Made by a program: the position numbers and the translations under genes. Shown piece after piece: positions 35,331 through 41,473 of a stretch of 41,473 nucleotides of DNA (its first letter is position 1; the number at the start of each line of letters is the position of its first letter). The notes below the pieces were generated by a model. The model made no database searches. It saw nothing but the letters and a program-made list of their open reading frames with translations, and had not been told where the DNA came from. Source of the stretch: Thalassospira xianhensis MCCC 1A02616 (lineage in GTDB: Bacteria; Pseudomonadota; Alphaproteobacteria; Rhodospirillales; Thalassospiraceae); contig NZ_JPWA01000040.1 in the NCBI RefSeq assembly GCF_003326475.1, forward strand, positions 1 through 41,473, in the 5' to 3' direction.

Positions 35331-35820
35331 GGTGCGCCTCGTTATGATGATAAACAGTCCGAAGGATACGGATCAGGGCATCGGCATCACTGGCCGACAG
35401 ATCGGAAAACAGCTCGGATACCCAGCCCTCATGCACAAGCGCGCGCTCGGCAAAGTCCTTTTCGCCCGCCTCCGTCAGGCGAACGATGGATGCCCGACGA
35501 TCATTTTCAACCGGCACCCGGACCAGCATCCCCTCGGTGACAAGCCGGTCAACAATCCCGGTGACATTGCCGTTTGATACCATCAACGCGCTTGAAAGCT
35601 CGCTCATCCGCATGCCATCGCGGGATCGGTAAAGGGCTGCCATCACGTCAAAGCGCGGCAAGGTGGACCCGAATTCAAGGCGCATCTTCTCGCGAAGCTC
35701 GCCCTCGATCTTGCGCGACACTTTCAGGATTTGCAGCCACGCCCTAAGGCGCGCCTTTGAGATATCCGATGTTTCGTTTGGCGGCATATCGGGGTCGCGG
35801 ACTGTTTTATCCATATTCAT
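35323..35820 (-). CDS. MarR-family transcriptional regulator
   Basis: A 165-residue MarR regulator. The winged helix-turn-helix is [19 protein letters not shown] (helices) and [20 protein letters not shown] (wing with the D-x-R basic tip). ATG 35820 has GGAGG 6 nt upstream and overlaps the SDR stop by 4 nt. MarR proteins in aromatic-acid operons commonly repress until an aryl-CoA ligand binds; 2-aminobenzoyl-CoA is the natural candidate here, by inference. Being inside the operon suggests autoregulation. Confidence 0.9.
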   Translation of the reverse strand: MNMDKTVRDPDMPPNETSDISKARLRAWLQILKVSRKIEGELREKMRLEFGSTLPRFDVMAALYRSRDGMRMSELSSALMVSNGNVTGIVDRLVTEGMLVRVPVENDRRASIVRLTEAGEKDFAERALVHEGWVSELFSDLSASDADALIRILRTVYHHNEAHHD

Positions 35821-36575
35821 ATCTCTCCTCCCGATACCGAAATCGCCTGCCCGGTGATCGATGCGGCCTGGCTGCTTGCCAGCCACATCACGGTCTCGGC
35901 AACTTCTTCGGGTTGGATGAACCGGTTCTGCGGATTGATCTTCGCAAGGCTTGCGCGTGCGTCTTCCGCACTCATGCCGGTTTTCCCAACGATATTGGCA
36001 ACCGATTGTTCAAGCATCGGCGTTTCCATGAAACCGGGGCACACCGCATTAACCGTGATCGGCGTCGCGGCCAACTCGGTCGCAAGGCTTTTGACAAGCC
36101 CGACCACCGCATGCTTTGCCGCGCAATAGGCGGTGACATAGGCATAACCCTTAAGCCCCGCCGTCGATGCTATCGAAATCAACCGCCCCGGCCTGGCGCG
36201 ATCCATCACATTCAACCCTTCGCGGAACGTCAAAAACGTCCCCGTAAGGTTCACATCCATCGTGCGCTTCCAAAGATCGATGGATGTTTTGCCAAATGGC
36301 GCGCTTTCGGCCATGCCCGCATTGGCAATCACCAGATCGGGCGCGCCGATCACATCGCAAAACGTGCCAAACATCGCGCGCACCGATGCCTCGTCCGTCA
36401 CGTCGGCGGGAATGGCGGTGATATTGGGATGTTTTGCCACCTCGGCCAGCATCTCAGGCCGACGGCCGGATACCGCGACCTTCACCCCGGCATCGGCCAG
36501 CATACGGGCCATCACGGCCCCCACCCCCGTCCCGCCGCCGGTAATCAATGCTGTGCTGATGGCAAGGTTTCCCAT
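35817..36575 (-). CDS. Short-chain dehydrogenase/reductase
   Basis: A 252-residue SDR with TGGGTGVG (12-19), NAG, a Ser in SIASTAG and YCAAK (Tyr-x3-Lys). It is close to 3-hydroxyacyl-CoA dehydrogenase-like SDRs, so oxidation of a ring hydroxyl on the CoA ester is likely. It lies 3 nt after the monooxygenase/reductase stop and overlaps the MarR start. Confidence 0.9.
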   Translation of the reverse strand: MGNLAISTALITGGGTGVGAVMARMLADAGVKVAVSGRRPEMLAEVAKHPNITAIPADVTDEASVRAMFGTFCDVIGAPDLVIANAGMAESAPFGKTSIDLWKRTMDVNLTGTFLTFREGLNVMDRARPGRLISIASTAGLKGYAYVTAYCAAKHAVVGLVKSLATELAATPITVNAVCPGFMETPMLEQSVANIVGKTGMSAEDARASLAKINPQNRFIQPEEVAETVMWLASSQAASITGQAISVSGGEI

Positions 36576-36578
36576 GGG

Positions 36579-38873
36579 TTACACCTTCCCGGTCATGACG
36601 TCGGACCGTTCCGCCAGACGCCACATCTGATCACGCCCGGCATGGTATGGTTCCGGCCAGTTTTCCGTCCGGTTGCCAAGCCCGGCTGCGGCATGCAGGG
36701 TCCAATACGGATCGGCCAGATGGGGCCGCGCAAGGCAGACAAGGTCCGCCCGTCCCGCCATCAGGATCGAATTGACATGATCGGGTTCGTAAATATTGCC
36801 AACCGCCATGGTCGCCATATGTGCTTCGTTCCTGATCCGGTCGGAAAACGGCGTCTGGAACATGCGGCCATAGACGGGCCGTGCGGCCTTGGTCGTCTGA
36901 CCGGCGGATACGTCACAGATATCAACAGCATGGGCCTGCAACATCCGGGCGATCTCGACCGCTTCTTCGGGTGTCACGCCATCATCCCCGACCCAGTCAT
37001 TGGCCGAAATACGCACCGATAACGGCTTGTGCGCCGGCCATGCGGCGCGCACCGCATCAATCACTTCCAACGGATAGCGCATCCGGTTTTCAAGCGACCC
37101 GCCATATTCATCATCGCGCGTATTGCTGACCGGGCTGATGAAGGATGAAAGAAGATAACCATGCGCCGCATGGACCTCGATCATGTCAAAGCCCGCCCGA
37201 TCCGCCATTTCGGCAGCCCCGACGAACTGATCACGCACCCTATCCATATCGTCGCGCGTCATCGGTTTTGGCGTCTGGTTGCGATCCGACCACGCAATAT
37301 CGGATGCCGACAGTAACGGCCAGTTACCCGATTTCAGCGGCGCATCCATTTCCTCCCAACCCAACTGGGTCGAACCCTTGCGCCCGGAATGGCCGATCTG
37401 CGCACAGATTTTGGCATCCGTTTCGGAATGGACAAAATCAACAATCCGTTTCCATGCCGCCTCATGCGATGGCGCGTAAAAACCGGGGCAACCGGGCGTG
37501 ATCCGGCCCGTATCGGAAACGCAGGTCATCTCGGTATAAACCAGCCCCGCACCACCCTTGGCGCGCTCCGCATAATGCACCAGATGCCAGTCGGTCGGGC
37601 AGCCATCCACCGCCTTGTACTGCGCCATTGGCGACACCACGATGCGGTTTTTCAGTTTCATGTCACGCAATGCAAACGGCACGAACATCGGGTGACGGAC
37701 TTCGTCATTTGCCGGAATGCCCGCCTTGCGCTGGAACCATCCTTCGGCATCCTTAAGCCACTTGGCATCGCGCATACGCAGGTTCTCATGGCTGATGCGC
37801 TGCGATCTGGTCAAAAGGGAATAGGTGAACTGCACCGGATCGAAATGAAAATACCGTTCGATCTCCTCGAACCATTCCATCGAATTGCGCGCTGCTGATT
37901 GCAGGCGCAAAACCTCCAACCGGCGTTCGTCTTCATATTTGGCAAAGGCGGATGGCAAATCGGCCTCGGAATGCAGGTAATTGGCAAGCCCGATGGCACT
38001 TTCAAGGGCCAACTTGGTGCCCGATCCGATGGAAAAATGCGCGGTTGCCGCCGCATCACCCATAAGGACGATATTCTCATGCGACCATGTTTTGCAAAGA
38101 ACCCGGGGGAAGCTCAACCACGCCGAACCGCGCACATGATGCGCATTGCTGATCAACGCATGACCGCCAAGATGGTCCTTGAAGATTTCCTCGCAGGTGG
38201 CGATCGACTCTTCCTTGGTCATGTCGCCGAAACCATAGGCGTCCCAGGTCGCTTGCGAGCATTCGACGATGAAAGTCGCGGTCTTGTCATCAAACTGATA
38301 GGCGTGCGCCCAGACCCAGCCCTTGTCGGTTTCCTCGAAAATAAAGGTAAAGGCATCATCGAATTTCTGATGCGTACCCAGCCAGACAAACTTGCATTTC
38401 CGCGTATCGATATCGGGCTGGAATTTATCGGCAAACTCGGTGCGGGTTTTGGAATTAAGCCCGTCGGACGCGACGACAAGGTCGAATTCCTTGGCATAAT
38501 GCGCGGCACTTTGCGCCTCGGTCTCGAACCGAAGATCAACACCCAATTCGCGGGCGCGCTGCTGCAACAGGATCAAAAGCTGCTTGCGCCCGATGCCACA
38601 AAAACCATGCCCGGTCGATACGGTCTTTTCGCCGCGATACAGAACCGCAACATCATCCCAATATGAAAAATGCGCCCGGATCGCCTCGGCACTTTTGGCA
38701 TCATTCTGCGCCAGATTGGTCAGCGTCTCGTCCGACAGGACAACGCCCCAGCCAAACGTGTCATCGGGCTTGTTGCGCTCGATCACCACGACCTCATGGC
38801 CGGGATCGCGCAATTTCATCGAAATCGCAAAATAAAGCCCCGCAGGACCGCCACCCAAACAAGCTATTCTCAC
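36579..38873 (-). CDS. 2-aminobenzoyl-CoA monooxygenase/reductase (ACMR), fused flavoenzyme
   Basis: A 764-residue fusion. The N-terminal part is a PHBH-type FAD monooxygenase (GGGPAG at 7-12; [27 protein letters not shown]). From about residue 395 it is an Old Yellow Enzyme-type FMN reductase ([41 protein letters not shown]). This architecture is that of 2-aminobenzoyl-CoA monooxygenase/reductase, which hydroxylates and then reduces the ring with NADH to 2-amino-5-oxocyclohex-1-enecarboxyl-CoA. The start GTG 38873 follows AAGGGA at 7 nt; the longer TTG start at 38930 is unlikely. First gene of the operon. Confidence 0.9.
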   Translation of the reverse strand: MRIACLGGGPAGLYFAISMKLRDPGHEVVVIERNKPDDTFGWGVVLSDETLTNLAQNDAKSAEAIRAHFSYWDDVAVLYRGEKTVSTGHGFCGIGRKQLLILLQQRARELGVDLRFETEAQSAAHYAKEFDLVVASDGLNSKTRTEFADKFQPDIDTRKCKFVWLGTHQKFDDAFTFIFEETDKGWVWAHAYQFDDKTATFIVECSQATWDAYGFGDMTKEESIATCEEIFKDHLGGHALISNAHHVRGSAWLSFPRVLCKTWSHENIVLMGDAAATAHFSIGSGTKLALESAIGLANYLHSEADLPSAFAKYEDERRLEVLRLQSAARNSMEWFEEIERYFHFDPVQFTYSLLTRSQRISHENLRMRDAKWLKDAEGWFQRKAGIPANDEVRHPMFVPFALRDMKLKNRIVVSPMAQYKAVDGCPTDWHLVHYAERAKGGAGLVYTEMTCVSDTGRITPGCPGFYAPSHEAAWKRIVDFVHSETDAKICAQIGHSGRKGSTQLGWEEMDAPLKSGNWPLLSASDIAWSDRNQTPKPMTRDDMDRVRDQFVGAAEMADRAGFDMIEVHAAHGYLLSSFISPVSNTRDDEYGGSLENRMRYPLEVIDAVRAAWPAHKPLSVRISANDWVGDDGVTPEEAVEIARMLQAHAVDICDVSAGQTTKAARPVYGRMFQTPFSDRIRNEAHMATMAVGNIYEPDHVNSILMAGRADLVCLARPHLADPYWTLHAAAGLGNRTENWPEPYHAGRDQMWRLAERSDVMTGKV

Positions 38874-38953
38874 CTGATTTTCCCTTCTTGATATGGGGGT
38901 CTTTGCCCCGGTTGTTTTGGGAAACTCCAAAAACGGTACGCCTGCCGGAAATT

Positions 38954-38986
38954 TATTTCAAGCATAAAATATTTGGGTTTGAAATA
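38954..38986. promoter_or_regulatory. Inverted repeat TATTTCAA-N17-TTGAAATA, candidate MarR operator
   Basis: Perfect 8-bp arms at 38954-38961 and 38979-38986 in the 189-bp divergent gap between the monooxygenase/reductase and the HNH gene. A further half-site TTCAAAC occurs at 39033-39039, and GCAAGTTGC at 39024-39032 is also palindromic. The gap is AT-rich in its middle and holds no gene. Confidence 0.5.
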
Positions 38987-39062
38987 TATCGATTTTCCCC
39001 TAGAATCCCCGAAACAAGATGATGCAAGTTGCTTCAAACAAGCCAACAACAAGGTATCTCTA

Positions 39063-39683
39063 ATGTCCGACCTGCGGTCATGTTTCCGCGAGCCAATCTC
39101 TGAAATTGCGATAGCGGCTCAGTATTTGGATGCTGCGGTAACTGCGCATCTAAAGGGGGAACATGAACAGGCTGCAACGCTGATCAAACGATCAGATATG
39201 CCGATCATCCGGGACTGGACGGAATCAATCTGGGGCAAGAACAGCCCCTACGTCTCCTCTGGCGGGGTTTCTGGCGCGGCACCTGTTCTGACCAAAGAAC
39301 AGCGGGTTGCGGCCCGGATGCCAAATGCATTGGAAAAAAAGCATCTCCATGAACGGGATGCTTTCCATTGCCGTTTTTGCGGCATTCCCATCATTCGCAA
39401 AGAAGTCCGTGCGAAATTGGCAGTGCTCTACCCGGAATCCTTAAAATGGGGCCGGAAAAACACCGAACAGCACGCCGCATTTCAAGCGATGTGGCTTCAA
39501 TATGATCACGTGATCCCCCACGCAAGGGGCGGCAACAACGAACTCGATAATCTGGTGATTACGTGCGCACCTTGTAACTTTGGGCGCATGAACTTTCTGA
39601 TCGAAGAAGTCGGGCTCCTTGATCCCAGAACCAGAGAACCTTTGCGTAGCTCTTGGGACGGGCTGGAACGATTGATGACGTGA
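39063..39683 (+). CDS. HNH endonuclease family protein
   Basis: A 206-residue protein. The C-terminal HNH zinc finger is complete: Cys103-x2-Cys106 (CRFC), YDHVIPHARGG with Asp148-His149, Asn163 in LDNLV, and Cys168-x2-Cys171-Asn172. The N-terminal ~90 residues are a predicted helical domain of unknown role (AAQYLDAAVTAHLKGEHEQAATLI). ATG 39063 follows AAGG. No restriction methylase, toxin partner or mobile-element hallmark is adjacent, so a defence, repair or stand-alone nuclease role is open. It interrupts two groups of tryptophan-catabolism genes. Confidence 0.8.
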   Translation: MSDLRSCFREPISEIAIAAQYLDAAVTAHLKGEHEQAATLIKRSDMPIIRDWTESIWGKNSPYVSSGGVSGAAPVLTKEQRVAARMPNALEKKHLHERDAFHCRFCGIPIIRKEVRAKLAVLYPESLKWGRKNTEQHAAFQAMWLQYDHVIPHARGGNNELDNLVITCAPCNFGRMNFLIEEVGLLDPRTREPLRSSWDGLERLMT

Positions 39684-39760
39684 TTCGATACCGAAGGACC
39701 TGACGAAGTCTATTGCGGGCTTATACAAAAACCCGCACTCCAAAAAGGGAACGATAAAAA

Positions 39761-40597
39761 ATGATCACCAACTGGGACGACGCATACGCCAATGGCGACC
39801 ATATCAGGGGTGCGGCGGAATTTCCCGGCATGTGGGCCAAACTGGCATCGGCCTTCCGCGATGAAATGGCGGCGTCAGGCCGGGTGGAACTCGATATTGC
39901 CTATGGCAATGCCGAGCGTGAAAAATACGACCTGTTCCTGCCCGAAGGCACGCCAAAGGGTTTGGTCGTTTTCGTGCATGGCGGCTATTGGAAGGCGTTT
40001 GATAAATCGACATGGTCGCATCTGGCCCGCGGTGCCGTTGCGCGCGGCTGGGCGGTCTGTCTGCCAAGCTATATTTTGGCCCCCGACGCCCGCCTTTCGG
40101 AAATCACCCGCCAGATCGGGGCGGCGATTGATCATGTTGCCAATTGCATTTCTGGCCCGATCCACCTGACCGGTCATTCGGCCGGCGGCCATCTGGTCAG
40201 CCGGATGAATTGCGTCTCCTCACCCCTGTCACCGGCAACGCAGGCACGCATCAAAAACACCGTTTCGATCAGCGGCCTGCACGATCTGCGCCCGCTTCTG
40301 AAAACCGCGATGAATGATGTGCTGAAACTCGACGAAGACGAGGCGGTTTCCGAAAGTGCCGCACTGACCCGCCCGCATCTGCCATGCTCGATCACCTGCT
40401 GGGTCGGCGCGGATGAACGGCCGGAATTTGTCCGCCAGAACGATCTTCTTGCCAATATCTGGACCGGGCTTGGTGCCTCGACCCGCGCGGTCGAGGCACC
40501 CGAAAAACACCATTTCGACGTGATCGCCGATCTGGCCGATCCGGACTCTGATCTCGTCGCCTGCCTGCTTCATCCGATCGAGCCGGAGGACGCATAA
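39761..40597 (+). CDS. Alpha/beta hydrolase, probable kynurenine formamidase
   Basis: A 278-residue alpha/beta hydrolase. HGGYW (73-77) is the oxyanion motif of arylformamidase-type enzymes; GHSAGGH holds nucleophile Ser140; VGADERPEF supplies the acid Asp and EKHHFD (His250 or His251) the base. It should hydrolyse N-formylkynurenine to kynurenine, the one step otherwise missing between the dioxygenase and kynureninase genes nearby. This is the eukaryote-type (AFMID-like) fold rather than the cyclase-like KynB fold. An A-rich stretch precedes ATG 39761. It overlaps the next gene by one base (TAATG). Confidence 0.8.
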   Translation: MITNWDDAYANGDHIRGAAEFPGMWAKLASAFRDEMAASGRVELDIAYGNAEREKYDLFLPEGTPKGLVVFVHGGYWKAFDKSTWSHLARGAVARGWAVCLPSYILAPDARLSEITRQIGAAIDHVANCISGPIHLTGHSAGGHLVSRMNCVSSPLSPATQARIKNTVSISGLHDLRPLLKTAMNDVLKLDEDEAVSESAALTRPHLPCSITCWVGADERPEFVRQNDLLANIWTGLGASTRAVEAPEKHHFDVIADLADPDSDLVACLLHPIEPEDA

Positions 40598-41473
40598 TGT
40601 CGACAGTCTCCCCCATCAGCCTCACCACCGAAAACGACATCGCGATCATCACGATTGATCATCCGCCGATCAACGCCACCAGCCATGCGGTCCGTCTGGG
40701 AATCTGGGATGCGATCGATCAGATCAACCGCGATGACGCCGTCCGCGCTGCGATCCTGACCTGCGCCGGGTCAACCTTTATCGCCGGGGCCGATGTTACC
40801 GAATTTGGCAAACCGCCGCTGGACCCGATCCTGCCCGATCTGATCCTCAAACTCGAACAATCGACCAAGCCACTGATTGCCGCCATTCACGGCAATGCGC
40901 TTGGCGGCGGGCTTGAGGTCGCACTCGGCTGTCATTACCGCATCGCCACCGCCACCGCCAAATTGGGCCTGCCCGAGGTCAATCTTGGCCTGATCCCCGG
41001 TGCCGGTGGCACCGTGCGATTGCCGCGTCTGATCGCGGTTGAAAACGCGATTGCCATAATCACCGGCGGCAAACCGGTAACGGCCACCACCGCCCATGAT
41101 TACGGCCTGATCGACGAAATTGCGGACGGTGATGTGCGGGCCGCCGCAATCGCCTTGGCCGAACGGATCAAAAGCTATCCCTGCCCGACCGCCCTGATTG
41201 ACCGCGCCCCGGCCAATGCCCCGGATGCCGATGCTTGGGATGCAACCCTTGCCGGGATCAGCAAAAAGGCCCGTGGGCAGGATGCCCCGGTGATTGCCGC
41301 CCAAACCATCCGGGCCGCCGTGACCGGCGACGCCAAAGCCGCCCTTGGGCTTGAGCGCGAAAACTTCGTCCGCCTTCGCGACAGTGACCAGTCAAAGGCG
41401 CTGCGCCATATTTTCTTTGCCGAACGATCGGTTGCCAAGCTGCCCGAACTGGCCGGGGTCGCCCCCCGCCCCG
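40597..41473 (+). CDS. Enoyl-CoA hydratase/3-hydroxyacyl-CoA dehydrogenase (FadB/FadJ-like), 3' end outside window
   Basis: The frame runs from ATG 40597 to the window edge without a stop (292 codons seen). The N-terminal crotonase domain is complete: FIAGADVTEF (oxyanion), GNALGGGLEVALGCHYRIA with the first catalytic Glu, and LPEVNLGLIPGAGGTVRLPRL with the second. Continuing sequence (SKALRHIFFAERSVAKLPEL) matches the linker before the NAD-binding dehydrogenase domain of multifunctional beta-oxidation proteins of about 700 residues. It would complete beta-oxidation of the opened ring. Coupled to the formamidase gene by a 1-nt overlap. Confidence 0.85.
   Translation, partial: MSTVSPISLTTENDIAIITIDHPPINATSHAVRLGIWDAIDQINRDDAVRAAILTCAGSTFIAGADVTEFGKPPLDPILPDLILKLEQSTKPLIAAIHGNALGGGLEVALGCHYRIATATAKLGLPEVNLGLIPGAGGTVRLPRLIAVENAIAIITGGKPVTATTAHDYGLIDEIADGDVRAAAIALAERIKSYPCPTALIDRAPANAPDADAWDATLAGISKKARGQDAPVIAAQTIRAAVTGDAKAALGLERENFVRLRDSDQSKALRHIFFAERSVAKLPELAGVAPRP

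Noticed and set aside
35757..37022. A 421-codon plus-strand frame across the SDR and monooxygenase/reductase genes
   Set aside because: It spans two well-supported genes on the other strand and reads as Arg/His/Gly-rich shadow protein.
39714..39737. TGCGGG/CCCGCA hairpin after the HNH gene as a terminator
   Set aside because: Six base pairs, 12-nt loop and no T-run; it may be chance.
1..41473. CRISPR arrays, tRNA or rRNA genes, insertion sequences, phage genes
   Set aside because: No regularly spaced direct repeats, cloverleaf-like segments, transposase or integrase motifs were seen on either strand by reading; a covariance-model search would settle RNA genes.

Overview
The window looks like chromosomal DNA of a free-living alphaproteobacterium, most like the marine Rhodospirillales (a Thalassospira-type genome). 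This is inference from moderate-to-high GC, codon use (GAT/GAC and CGC/CGT rich), Shine-Dalgarno-led genes and gene content; no database search was possible. I see no rRNA, tRNA, CRISPR, insertion sequence or phage gene, and no stretch over 300 bases without a gene once starts are corrected.

Layout. (1) 1-3883: an envelope and chromatin region. It holds the tail of an alanine-rich repeat protein, a small Wza/GumB-type polysaccharide export protein containing two poly-G tracts, a PPP-family metallophosphatase, a membrane-anchored SH3-like protein and an H-NS family protein. (2) 3884-6417: methylmalonate-semialdehyde dehydrogenase with a divergent LysR regulator. (3) 6436-24059: a complete aryl polyene (APE) pigment cluster. 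A divergent phosphopantetheinyl transferase faces a 17-kb plus-strand operon in the conserved ape order C-D-E-F-G-HI-J-(ammonia lyase)-K-L-M-(flavin halogenase-like)-N-O-P-Q-R. Nearly every junction overlaps or abuts. (4) 24108-38873, minus strand: two runs for tryptophan and anthranilate use. One is a substrate-binding protein with LivHMGF transporter, thioesterase and RidA-like protein. The other is 2-aminobenzoyl-CoA monooxygenase/reductase, SDR, MarR, crotonase, acyl-CoA dehydrogenase, 2-aminobenzoate-CoA ligase, kynureninase and tryptophan 2,3-dioxygenase. (5) 39063-41473, plus strand: an orphan HNH nuclease, a kynurenine-formamidase-like hydrolase and the start of a FadB/FadJ-type beta-oxidation enzyme that leaves the window.

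How the genes work together. In region 3, an aromatic ammonia lyase should supply a cinnamate/coumarate starter. ApeH activates it onto an acyl carrier protein. ApeO/ApeC, ApeR, ApeQ, ApeP and ApeI run type II polyketide cycles to a conjugated polyene. ApeD and ApeJ attach it to a lipid or glycolipid, and ApeL, ApeM and ApeN move it to the outer membrane. A flavin halogenase-like enzyme in the operon may halogenate or hydroxylate the aryl head, and no head-group methyltransferase is present. In regions 4-5, tryptophan would go via N-formylkynurenine and kynurenine to anthranilate, then 2-aminobenzoyl-CoA, a dearomatised ring and beta-oxidation, under a MarR regulator encoded in the operon.

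Most notable for follow-up: the halogenase-like gene with a Phe-His lyase and no methyltransferase in the APE operon; the RidA protein lacking its catalytic Arg beside a pathway whose ring intermediate is an enamine; the poly-G tracts in the export gene; and several perfect inverted repeats at divergent promoters.
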